NCBI GenBank assembly: GCA_003990745.1
Contig: RBNI01002732.1
Span: forward strand, 1-17,689
Length of the DNA stretch: 17,689 nucleotides
Direction: 5' to 3'
Source: Jimgerdemannia flammicorona
Taxonomy: Eukaryota > Mucoromycota > Endogonomycetes > Endogonales > Endogonaceae
The notes below the pieces were generated by a model. It did not search any database. It was not told where the DNA came from and worked only from the letters and a program-made list of their open reading frames with translations. Shown here piece after piece: positions 8,521 through 17,571 of this stretch. The translations under genes and the position numbers were made by a program. The stretch's first letter is position 1; each line of letters opens with the position of its first letter.

Positions 8521-9370
8521 CTCTGCGACCCAGGAGACAGTGAAGCCTTCCACTAACATTGGAGAAGAATTAATATCTCAACAATGGCAACAACTAGTAG
8601 AACTCCTCAATAAATATCTAGATATCTTCACTACTAATTATGGCAATTTGTCATACAACCCATCATACCACTACAGCATAAATACAGAAAATGCAATACC
8701 CATCTAACAGAAATCCTATAGAATACCCCATCACTTTAAAACATTCAAAAAGGAGCATATTCAAGAACTCTTAGATAATGGAGTCATCTAACTCTCTATC
8801 AGCCCCTGGGTCAGTCCTATAATTATTGTTCCAAAGAAAGGAGAATGGAGACTCTGTGTAGATTACAAGAAACTCAATTCAGTCACCTAAAAGGATACCT
8901 ATCCTCTGCCCAGAATTGATGACCTTTTGTATCAGTTACAAGATGCCAGATACTTCAGCAGTATGGACCTTTTTGTAGGATTTCATGAGATCTCCATGAA
9001 TCTAAAAAACATTCAAAAGACAGCCTTCCTTGCTCTAGGAAAACTATTTAAATATCTCTGAATGGTCTTTGGACTTTGTAATGCACCCCCCACCTTTCAA
9101 AGGATGATAAATTCAGTCTATGTCCCCTTAATCCACTACTGCCTGATTGTATATATGGATGATTCCAACATCTATACAGTAAATTTTGAAGAACACCTGT
9201 ACTACCTAGAGGAATTCTTCAAACTCACTCATAAGAACTATCTGAGACTCAATACAAGAAAATGCTACTTTGGGAAACAGAAACTTGAATTCCTTGGATT
9301 TATAGTTTCAAAAGAAGGAACTTATACAGACTCAAAGAAAACCAAAAAGATCAACAATTAGCCAGTACCC
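8521..9370 (+). pseudogene. pol: Reverse transcriptase of element A
   Basis: RT copies element RNA into DNA. In frame 2, from about 8521, the order of motifs is that of Ty3/gypsy RT. First comes the N-terminal lead HFKTFKKEHIQELLDNGVI, then SPWVSPIIIVPKKGEWRLCV, then SSMDLFVGFHEI carrying the first catalytic Asp. Next are MVFGLCNAPPTFQRMI (9062 onward) and the YMDD box at 9152-9163, then LEFLGFIVSKEG. The catalytic aspartates are still present, but stops at several places (for example in VI*LS, VT*KD and just before MVFG) make it non-functional. Confidence 0.93.
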
Positions 9371-9945
9371 AAGACCCCAAAGGAAATATTATCATTCCTA
9401 ATGCTGGTATCCTACTACAGAAGGTTTATTAAGGACTTTGCCCAAATCACTACTCCAATCTGGATCCTTCTCAAGAAAGGAGTGCTATTCAAATATACAG
9501 AATCACAAGAAAAAGCCTTCAAAGAACTCAAAAACTGTATAACTATAGTACTAATCCTTGTACACTCCAATCTACAGAAGCCATTCATCTTGTATATAAA
9601 TACTTCCAAAGATGGCCTAGGAGCAGTTCTAGTCAAGGAAGGACTTGACTAATAATACTATATGATAGCTTAAGTAAGTTGAGCTACCAATCAGCAGCAG
9701 ATGAACTATGGTAGCACCAAATTAGAATGCCTTGTAGTTATATGAGTGGTCACTCTATTCAAGCATTATTTTATCAGAAAAAGGTTCACCCTAATCACAG
9801 ATCATACAGCCCTCAAATGGCTATTCAACTATAAGAAATCTACTAGAATCCTAGCCCACTGAATCCTTATCCTTTAGGATTACAAAATCACCATCATCCA
9901 CAAAGCAGAGAAAGCTTACAACAATGTTGATGTACTTTCTCACTA
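9371..9945 (+). pseudogene. pol: RNase H of element A
   Basis: RNase H degrades the RNA strand during reverse transcription. It follows RT in the same frame (frame 2). The connection segment SYYRRFIKDFAQITTPI (about 9407-9457) is typical of Ty3/gypsy RT-RNase H. The first catalytic Asp, expected in the L-x-T-D-A-S-type strand, is Asn here (9599-9601), which fits a G-to-A change. The Glu in KLECLVV and the Asp in TLITDHTALKWL are present. The end HKAEKAYNNVDVLSH (about 9898-9945) matches the usual HxxGxxNxxADxLSR closing motif in altered form. Several stops lie between 9653 and 9880. Confidence 0.88.
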
Positions 9946-10560
9946 TTCCCAATAAACCAGAAGAAGGGTGTCCCAAGGAACTACATCTTAAAGAAAGCTT
10001 CTCAGACTATCAAGGTACAAGAAGATCTCATCTGAAAGGAATATCAGAAAGCCTATCAAGGACAAGCAAATATAGAAGAAAAATTACAAACAATATACCA
10101 ACATTGGCCCAATCTCAGAACACAAGTCTGAAACATACTCAAGAAATTTGATATCTGCCAAAAGTACTAAGGAAGGAAGAACTACCAAGCACTACTGCAA
10201 CTAATTACACTACCAGACAATATCTTTTAGAGATGGAGAGAAGATGTAATTGAACCCCTATCAGTTATACCAAGAAGAAACAAATATATTTTTATATTTA
10301 TAGAACATCTAACTAAGTGGCCCAAGGTTTTCCCATTGGAAATTACAGATGCCCTAACTATTTTAGGTCTCCTCTATGGACTTATACTCAGATATGGACC
10401 CCCAGAAGAACTCATCTCTGATCAAGGTACAGAATTCATCAATAACATAATTACAAGTTATATCTAAATTTACAGATCCACCTTAAACAGACCACATTAT
10501 ACTACTCTCAGACCAATGGTATGACAGAAAGAATGAACCAGACTATTAAGAAAGGACTTG
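9946..10560 (+). pseudogene. pol: Integrase of element A, C-terminally truncated
   Basis: Integrase inserts the cDNA into the genome. It reads in frame 1 from about 9940, then in frame 3 from about 10455. The zinc-binding N-terminus ends in FDICQKY, where the second cysteine of the C-x2-C pair has become Tyr. The DDE core is recognisable: Asp at 10243-10245 in WREDVIEPL, then NKYIFIFIEHLTKWPKVFPL, Asp at 10420-10422 in LISDQGTEF, and Glu at 10527-10529 in QTNGMTERMNQ. The sequence stops resembling integrase soon after about 10560, so the C-terminal part and any chromodomain are lost. Stops and the frame change make it inactive. Confidence 0.9.
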
Positions 10561-10620
10561 CCCAAGTCAATCCTACCAATGATGATATCAAAGATACAGT
10601 CTTCAATCTGACATGGAGTA
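10560..10620. other. Junction of two oppositely oriented gypsy elements
   Basis: Left of this stretch the plus strand reads as integrase of element A; right of it the minus strand reads as the gag/protease border of element B. No LTR or poly(A) lies between. The exact breakpoint cannot be fixed, because the minus-strand frame of B runs on through the stretch as coding-like sequence, while the plus strand keeps a short open frame with no integrase likeness. Confidence 0.7.
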
Positions 10621-11975
10621 TAAGCAGATGTCTTGCACTGATCTTTGGATTCTTCATCTGAGTTTTCAGATTCTTCCTGTGCATTGTGAGCTTCTACAAT
10701 CTTGTACTCTTGATTCTTGGCAGTAGTTGCAAGTCCTACTCTCAACTGCTGTCTGAAGGTAGGGACTTCAGCTAGCTATCCAAAGGTAGCATTGATCTTC
10801 TGTTCCTTGAGGTCCTTGTAGATATCATACTGGTGGATCTTGGTCTTGCACAGCTTCTGTTCCTTCTTGCTTTCACTTTCTCCTGAAACTGGAGTAGTGC
10901 CTTCAATGATTTGGTGAGCAGCTTCATCTAACTCTATGTCTTGATCAATTCCTCAGATTGAGTCTTACTTTGAATAGTGACAGTTGGAGTCTTCTTTGGT
11001 CTTCCAACTGGCTTGCTGTTGCTCTTCTTATCATAGGGCTTGGACCAGGTTCTGGTACCTTCAGTAGCAGGGTAGAATTCAAGCTCCTCATAGTATTCTT
11101 TATCATCAGTGTCACCAATCTCCTCAATGACTACTGCATTGGTTTGTTCTCTGGTTTTGCTAGCATTGCTTGGTTGGGCTTTGTGTCTTGTTTCAGTTAT
11201 ACAACTCTTTGCATAGTGGCCTTCTTCTCCATATCTGAAGTATGTGATATTGCATTCTTCTGTAGCAGCTGCAAATCTCTGCACTAGTCTCCTGTTAGTG
11301 CTTCAGACTTCTCTAACAACATCACTAAGGTGTGCAGTCATCTCAGCGAACTGTTTGATGAGTTCCTCCACTGGGTCAGCTTTGTTTACAACTGTGGCAG
11401 GTATAATACTAGTTGGTTTTGATGGCTCTATCTTGATACTAGTTATTTTCTCCATTGAGTGTTCGGCAGGATGTCTGGCAGTCCAATATCTCTATACAAA
11501 GACTACTTTCTGATCAAGGGTCAGTGCAGCTGGGGTAGACCAGATTGCTAGGGCAATTTCAGGGTGAACTCCTTTGAGGAAGGTTGAATCTGCTATTTTT
11601 TCCTTGAGGGCATCATCATAGCCAGCCAAGACAATCTGGTGGCAGATTTGGGTATAGAATTAGTTGGGATCTTTACTAAGTCCCTGGCAGAGAGTATTGA
11701 GTTGATCCTTGAGAGCTTGCTTGATCTCTTCAGTATAGTATATTGTTCTGAGGAAGGCCTTCATATTGGCAAGTTTGGCTACACTATTATTGGCAATAGT
11801 GATTGTATTGAACTTATCTCTAACAGGTCCTCTGAGGCTGACTGATAGAAGAGCCAATTGTGCATCCACACCAAGGGCTTATATAGCAGCAAATTGTTCA
11901 AAGTCTTCGATAAAGGTCAGGATTGACTATCTTTCACCAGTAACATTCAGGTGACACAAGACTCAGATAACACTT
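10575..11975 (-). pseudogene. gag: Gag and protease lead-in of gypsy element B
   Basis: This is part of a second Ty3/gypsy element on the minus strand, truncated at both ends. From about 11960 downward it reads ILTFIEDFEQFAA and LALLSVSLRGPVRDKFNT, the typical Gag capsid pattern. Next come LKDQLNTLCQGLSKDPN, IVLAGYDDALKEKIADSTFL and VHPEIALAI. A zinc knuckle follows (about 11240-11195): YFRYGEEGHYAKSC, with Tyr at the first two cysteine positions. One frame runs from 11960 to about 10934. The reading then steps back by one base and continues through YDIYKDLKEQKINATFG and QEESENSDEESKDQCKTSAY to about 10620, which resembles the pre-protease segment of fungal gypsy polyproteins. It differs in sequence from Gag of element A, so it is a different family. 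Stops are scattered throughout. Confidence 0.85.
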
Positions 11976-12096
11976 TTTACTATGTTTTTAGTGTCTGATG
12001 ACTATCAACATACATGGCAATGATTGAACTGATGAGCATACTGGCCAGGGGGGTGGCGGTGCCTTTGGCTGGCAGTAGGTGGAGAGGAGGGGAGAT

Positions 12097-13926
12097 GGTT
12101 TGGGGATGCCAGGGGCCTCAATGGCTAGCTGAGGCCCTGGTGATAGAGGGAGGGGTGGTCTGAGGCAGAGAGGAGAGGAGAGGTTGACCTTTGCTGATAA
12201 GGTCAGAATGGAGAAGATGGCCTCTGGTCTAGATAGTTGGCTGGGCTTGGGGAAGGTATCGACAGATGCTACTGGGGGACAGGGAGGTGTGCCCAGGGGA
12301 GTTTCAGATGGTAGGAGAGGAGCTAGAGTAGGGGCTGGAGATGTGACTGTTGATGGAGCTGTAACTAGAGTTCTGGCAAAAAATCCAGATGTGATGGTAG
12401 TTGACAATTCAGGACAGGAGGTAGGTACAAGGCCTGGAGACCTGGCAGATGGGGTGACAGGAATGGTGTCAGCCCTGTTACTCAAGAAGTCGAGGTCAGA
12501 ATTCACAGTCACAATGAGTTTCTGGGGCTTGGCAGTAATAGTGAGAATGATCTTGGGGCTGGTGGCACAGGAGGCAAAGGGAGCAGCTTCAGTGAAGTTT
12601 CTGAAGGGGAAGGAAGGGGTCAAGGTGGGGTTCAAGAAGGAAGAAGCCTTGCTGGCAGTCTTGGAGAAGGGGGTGACAGTTGGTGGAGTTATGGTCCCTA
12701 TGGCCAGGTGCATACACTGGGACCCTCAAGTGGTGTAGTTGATGGTGTTAGATCTCCCTACAGTGTCAAAGGAGAGGACCAGAGAGTTAGTTGTGGAGGT
12801 GATCAAGGAATATGGCGAGATTGTGGATGTTGGGTTCAAGGTCTGGGAGGGTATGGAGCTCTAGACTAGTGACATCAATGTCAGGGTGTGGCTGGCTGGA
12901 AAGGAGAATATGGGGAAGTCAAGGGACTGGCCAGCAACACTGAGGTAGGGACTGGTGGAGTGCAAGGTCACAAGGGTGAAGGAGACCCAAGAGGAGGAGG
13001 AAGATCTATTGGAGGCTATGGAGAATCTGGAAAGGGTGGTTGTAAGGAGGAGATTGGCCTGGAAGGAGTTTGAGGCCAGGATGGTGGTGGGGGAGATGGA
13101 TGAGAAGAGAGTCTGGATGGAGAGGGGGGCCTGGGAGAAGATGCAGGGGAGAAAAGTCCAGATGGAGCTGCTGGCGAAGTTGGGTGAGAGTAGAGCTGGT
13201 GGAAGCTCAGAGGAGGGGGGGGTGGGATTGCAGGAGAGTGCCTGGGCTGTGGGGGGCGAAAGGGCCCAGGGTGGGACTTGGGATGGATTGGAGGAGGAGA
13301 GGGGAGGCAATATAGAGGCAGATGCGGAAATGAGTGAAGGAGTATGCCCTCAGTATAGTGTCCCAGGTGGAGCTGAGGGGGAGGAGGAGCTGCTGGATAT
13401 GACAGATGAGGAGTGGGATGAGTCAGTGAGGAGGAGTGCTCTGGTGGACCCTGAGGTGGATGGGGGGCAAATCGCCCAGGGTGCGGTAGAGGCAGTGGAT
13501 GAGGAGAAGTGGATGTGGAAGACCCTGGAAGGAGTAGTGGCAGAAGAGCTGGGGGGAGAGGACTTCAGGGTTATGGAAGAGAGGCATTGGGAGGAGATCC
13601 TGTGGGGGGAGGAGGTGCTGAGGAAGATGAGGAACAAGATCCTAGCTGTTCTCCTGGAGTCAGTTGAATATCAAGTCAATGATCAGAGAGAAGAGGAACT
13701 TAGGAGGATTGTAAGTGACTGGGCATTATACTTGTGGAACTCAAGGAAGAGACTGGAGAAGTGGTGCGCAGTCTGCCTGGACTTTAGGTCAGAGATAGAG
13801 GAAGTGGATGGGGTAGAATGTCAGGAAATCTTGGAGGCACTGGATGCTCAGGCTAATACAGAGGGTGACTTGGAAGCTGAATGGCACTTGGATCTGGCTG
13901 GGGATAAGATGAGCATAGAATACTAG
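12097..13926 (+). pseudogene. LINE ORF1, RNA-binding type, interrupted
   Basis: ORF1 would be the nucleic-acid-binding partner of ORF2. It reads in frame 1 from about 12097 (an ATG in a Gly/Arg-rich lead-in) to the TAG at 13924-13926. In-frame stops lie just before 12184 and at 12736, 12856 and 12946. The first part contains LTFADKVRMEKM. The middle (about 12680-12990) has LMVLDLPTVSKERTREL, VEVIKEYGEIVDVGFKVWEG and VRVWLAGKENMG, a beta-alpha-beta pattern like the RRM-type domain of other LINE ORF1 proteins. After that comes a long Glu-rich, charged, probably coiled-coil region (12955-13650). The C-terminus has WCAVC, but no clear CCHC knuckle was found. The RRM assignment is inference from pattern; the ORF1 role is supported by position directly ahead of ORF2. 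Confidence 0.75.
13213..13275 (+). other. G-run cluster inside ORF1, possible G-quadruplex
   Basis: Long G-runs follow one another here: an eight-G run then GGG at about 13215-13226, a six-G run at about 13251-13256, then GGG and GGG-T-GGG at about 13261-13275. The loop between the first two runs and the six-G run is longer than the usual 7 bases, so only part of the cluster meets a strict G4 rule. Confidence 0.4.
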
Positions 13927-13957
13927 GCTGGGGTCTCTATTGCAACATTCCTTCAAT

Positions 13958-14690
13958 ATGAACTGTATAACTAGGATATTCTCTTTGAATGTAAATGGGT
14001 TATAGGGGGTGGCTAGAAGGAAGTATATATTTGGATGGCTTAAGGAACTGGATGCGGACCTCTCCTTGTTGTAGGATGTTCATTATGAGGTGGATGTGAA
14101 TTTACAGGATTAGACTAAGGAATGGGGGGGGACAGTGGTATAGAGAGAGAAAGTGGGTATTCTCATTTGGAAAGGGATGGGAGACATTGAGAACATTGGA
14201 CATTGGGGGTCTTGGGTAGTGTGGGGAGTGTGGAAGAGGCCTGGATGGGACTCACTGATAGTTGGGTCTTATTATTGCCCAGCTGAGAGAGGGAAAAGGG
14301 TGGATTGACTTCACAGGTTGAAAGAAGCCAGTGTCTTGAGTGAGGTTGGGTTGGACTGCCTGGGGGGTGACTTCAATATGGTATGTGATAAGGAGATAGA
14401 TAGGACAGATAGAGAGAGAGGCATGTGGAGTGAGAGTGGTGGGCTGAGTGACTGGTTGGAGACAGAGAGGTTGAGTTCATTAGTGGACTCAGGAAAACAG
14501 TTTTGAGACAATCGGCAGGTGTACACCCACTGGGCAGCAGGGCTGGGCTCCAGGATTGACTGGGTTTTGACAGCAGAGTGTTGGGGGGCAGATGTCTGGA
14601 TGGCACTGGAGGTAGTTTGGTGTCTGTGGTCTGATCACTGGGGGCTACTAGGAGGGGGGAGGTTTGGGAGAAGTGAGGATGGGTCTGGAT
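13958..14690 (+). other. ORF2 apurinic-type endonuclease domain
   Basis: The domain follows the exonuclease/endonuclease/phosphatase fold of LINEs. It begins FSLNVNGL (metal-ligand Asn at 13988-13990). The expected Gln-Glu of the next motif is altered: the codons read stop-Asp near 14054. Further motifs in order are VGSYYCPAERGKR (about 14258), GGDFNMV (Asp at 14369-14371, Asn at 14375-14377), SRIDWVL (Asp at 14558-14560) and SDHWGLL (Asp 14633-14635, His 14636-14638). The catalytic His and its partner Asp are thus still present, while the catalytic Glu appears lost. Confidence 0.85.
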
Positions 14691-15249
14691 ATTGGAGACT
14701 AAATTCTTCCTTATTGGAGGATAGGGCTTTGTGGGAGGGTTGGGAAATAAAGGTTATCTGGAATATTGGGAGGTGGCAGGAATGAGGCCTGGGGATTGGG
14801 GACCACTGGAGGAGACTGAAGGCGAATGCTCAGGGGTATTGGAGGGAAGCTAGGAAAGGAAGGTGTGCTCAGCAACAGCAGCAGGTACTGTAGACCTCAC
14901 AGCATCTGGCAGCACTCATGGAGAGATGGACAGGTATGCTAGAAGATGGGAAGATGAATGACTGGCATATTGTGAGAATCCAAAAGGAGGTGGAGGAGCT
15001 GAAAGGAGTGTTAAGAAGTAAGGAGGAGGTGAGGCTGTAGGGGATGGTGGCCCGACTGCAGTGGCAGGGGCTTGAGGAGGGAGAGAGGCCTACTAGGTTT
15101 TTGACATAGTTGTTACAAGCCAGACAGATGAAGCAGCAGTGGGAGGGAGTTCTGGATGTAAATAGTGAGCTGGTGGTAGAGACTTCAGTAATTCTGGGTT
15201 TACTGAGATTCTGTTGGGAGAATTTATAGAGTGAGGAAGGAGGAGTGGA

Positions 15250-16240
15250 TGCCTTAGATATTGAAAGGTAGCTGGGGGGTTGGCACCCAAACCCTGCATT
15301 GGGCCTAGGGGCTTTGGGGGACCCAGTGAGTGGAGAGGAAATCTGCAAGGTTGTGGCCTCGATGAGTAAGGGGATGGCTCTAGGGAAGGATGGACTTCTC
15401 TGGAATTTTTGGAAGAAGATGGCTGGGGTGGGTGAGGTGCTAGAGGAAATGACCACTATGTGTGATGAGGTTCTTCAGTCTGGTACTTGGATTGGGGGCC
15501 AGCACTTAGGGCTAGTCTCCTTGATCTACAAGAATAAGAGGAGGCAGGAAGATTGGAAGAACTGGTGGCCAATCATGCTACTTAATATGGACTGCAAACT
15601 AGTGATGAAGATCTTGGTGATGAGGCTGTAAGGAATTACTCAGCAAGTGCTTAGTGTGGAGCAGCATGGGTTTGTGAGTGGCTGGTTGATTCATGATGGG
15701 ACAGTGTGAGTCCATGGAGTGATTGAAGGTGCCCAGGCTATAGGGGTAGATGGATGGTTGGTATTCCTGGATCAGGAGAAGACATATGATAGAGTGTGGA
15801 GGATCTGGCTAGAAGGAGTGCTGAAATGGGTGAGTATTCCCCCAGAGTTCCAAGGTTCATTGGTCAGCCTCTTAGAGGATAGTCAGGCTGCATTGATCAT
15901 CAATGGCCACAGGGGGGTGACCTTTCCCCTAGGTCGTGGGGTGCCACAAGGGGACCCCTTGTCACCCATATTGTATGCCCTCTCCCTGGAGCCCCTACTG
16001 GACAGGATTTGGCATCAGATTGGGGGTTTAGATATTCTAGGGATTAATTGGAAGGTGGGGGCCTTTGCTGATGATATGGTGGTCGGGCTGGACTCCTTGA
16101 TGGATGTGGGAGAGTTACAGAGGTCTGTGAAATGGTATGAGAGAGGATCTGATGCTAAACTAAACTGGTACAAATGTGAGACTCTGGTGCTGGGTACTAG
16201 AATTGTTGGTAGCGATGTGATTGGGACAGTGGTGCTGGCT
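15250..16240 (+). other. ORF2 reverse transcriptase domain
   Basis: RT motifs appear in order in frame 2: MALGKDGLLWNFWKKM (about 15373-15420); QHLGLVSLIYKNKRRQEDWK (about 15500-15560); QHGFVSGW; FLDQEKTYDRVW (first catalytic Asp at 15770-15772); GRGVPQGDPLSPILYALSLE (15932 onward); and the FADD box at 16064-16075 in GAFADDMVVG. The FADD form and the GxPQGDPLSP motif are standard for non-LTR RT. About five stops interrupt it before 15720, but 15719-16240 is one open stretch with all the core catalytic residues intact. Confidence 0.93.
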
Positions 16241-17571
16241 GGCAAACCAGTACATTATTGGAGATCTACTTCTCAGTGTTCAGATCTCTTCTTTCCTGTG
16301 CATGGTGGAACCAATAACTTCTGGAGTGGGGAAATGTTCTGCTGCGATGGGGAGGTTGGTATATATCCCTAGCTGGAAGGGTGATGGTACTGAATGTGTA
16401 TTGGATGCTGAAGCTGTAGTATGTAGGGTACTATTTGGATTTCCCACCTTGGGTGGTCAGGGGGCTGTTAAAGATGGCGAGGTCATGGATCTGAAGAGGG
16501 CGGCAAAGCCAGGTGGGGTAGGAGGTGCTCACACTGCCTGTGGAAAGAGGTGGGCTGGGTTTAGTTGACTTTGCTAAGTGGCTTCAATGTTTGTGAGCTT
16601 AGTGGTTGAGGAGGGTGAGTGAGCTGAGGGGTTGGGAGTGGGTGCTACTCATGTAGAGGGTGTGGGAGGTTAGGTATTCCCCTCATGGTGATTCTGGTGA
16701 CTTGCTTGCAATGGTGGCTATGGAGGAGAGCAGGAGGATGCAGTTTACAGGCTTCTGGTGGGGGGTGGTGGATGGCACTAAGAAAATTGGACTTTGGTGG
16801 TGAGGTGATGAAGCCAAGGAGGATTGGGGACCACAGATGTGGTGTTGGGACAGGCTTCTACTGGGTGGTGTTCTGGTGGAGGAGTTCCAGCTTGGCGAGG
16901 GCATAGAGTGTCTACAGGGCTTGGGTGGAGACCTATAGCCCAAAGCCTGGCAGAGGGTTGGAATTGGTGAGGAGTGGGATTGGAATGGACTCTGGCTTTG
17001 GAGCAAACAGGTGAGGCAGTGGCTGCCCCCCAAGTTCTGGGTAGTGTGGTGGCAAGTCCTATGGCAGAATGTGATGTTGAACTATTGGTCTGGGCACTTG
17101 GTGGATGGTGGCATATTTGAGTGTGAGGAATGTTTCAATGTTGGTCAGGAGGGAGGAGTGGTACAAATATCTGAACATTGGCTTAGTGAGTGCGAGGTTT
17201 TGGAGGAGTTTTGGAGATGTATCATAGACCGGCTAGGGCTGTGTGCCTTAGAGGGAGGGGAAGGGGGGAGATGGGGAGAGCTCCACCAGAGACTGATTGG
17301 TGGGGTTAGGAATGAATGGCTGACTCTTGGCTGGGCTCTGGCTATGTGGGTTGGATTAGCTAGACATTGAGTTCATGTATTTGAGGAGGGACAGCAGGTT
17401 GGGGTTGGGAACAAAGTAGCATGTTGGGAATGGTTATTATTGGACATTTTGAATGGCTGGTGGCGAGGGTGGGGGCCAGGTGGGGGGAATCACAGGGGTT
17501 TGGTACAGTGTATCTCCTGGAAGAGTAGTGGGAGGATTCAGGTGGTGGGTGACTGGATTGTGTGTGAGTAG
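16240..17571 (+). other. ORF2 thumb and C-terminal CCHC finger
   Basis: In frame 1 the post-RT segment of LINEs can be followed: ISLAGRVMVLNVYWMLKL (about 16360-16410), then LTLPVERGGLGLVDFAKW (about 16530-16580), then PKFWVVWWQVLWQNVMLNYW (about 17030). It ends in a zinc-finger-like motif with Cys at 17122-17124 and 17131-17133, His at 17176-17178 and Cys at 17191-17193. The spacing C-x2-C-x14-H-x4-C is close to the C-terminal motif known from many LINE ORF2 proteins. All four ligands are preserved. The stops here include TAG, TGA and TAA. Confidence 0.85.
17467..17498 (+). other. Putative G-quadruplex near LINE 3' end
   Basis: Four G-runs (GGG at 17467-17469, GGGGG at 17471-17475, GGGGGG at 17482-17487, GGGG at 17495-17498) are separated by loops of 1, 6 and 7 bases, which meets the usual G4 folding rule. 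It lies at the very end of ORF2, about 190 bases from the window end. Confidence 0.65.

Larger units (their letters stand above)
2894..10560 (+). mobile_element. Ty3/gypsy LTR retrotransposon A, 3'-truncated
   Basis: The gene order gag, protease, dUTPase, RT, RNase H, integrase, with integrase last, places this in the Ty3/gypsy group; copia-type elements put integrase before RT. A candidate 5' LTR and primer-binding site precede gag. The 3' end of integrase, any 3' UTR and the 3' LTR are missing because the sequence joins an inverted second element at about 10560-10620. The reading frame moves through frames 3, 2, 1, 3, 2, 1, 3 along its length and carries many stops, so the copy is dead. The coding strand is A-rich and CpG-poor. 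The unusual feature is the dUTPase domain fused into pol. Confidence 0.92.
13958..17571 (+). pseudogene. LINE ORF2: endonuclease, RT and zinc finger
   Basis: ORF2 would nick target DNA and copy the element RNA directly onto it. It starts at the ATG at 13958-13960, only 31 bases after the ORF1 stop, and reads in frame 2 to about 16240. It then continues in frame 1, one base back, to a TAG at 17569-17571; an earlier in-frame TGA is at 17368-17370, but coding-like sequence continues past it. The total of about 1200 codons is normal for a LINE ORF2. About two dozen in-frame stops of all three kinds interrupt it. The ORF1 stop to ORF2 start distance suggests reinitiation or an internal start in the intact element. 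The domains are listed separately. Confidence 0.88.

Noticed and set aside
10497..10745. Minus-strand 82-codon frame crossing the A/B junction
   Set aside because: Its first half is the real Gag/protease border of element B, but the second half runs antisense to the integrase of element A and looks like chance read-through, not a fused gene.
11988..12713. Long minus-strand open frame of 241 codons opposite LINE ORF1
   Set aside because: It is the reverse complement of the G-rich ORF1. Its Pro/Ser/Thr-rich composition is what an antisense reading of Gly/Glu/Lys codons gives, and the plus strand has the better protein signature.
12861..13310. Minus-strand Pro/Ser-rich open frame
   Set aside because: It is antisense to the Glu/Lys-rich coiled-coil part of ORF1, so its openness follows from the composition of the other strand.
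14869..15456. Minus-strand open frame of 195 codons opposite LINE ORF2
   Set aside because: It is antisense to the start of the RT region; Ser/Pro-rich low complexity with no recognisable motif.
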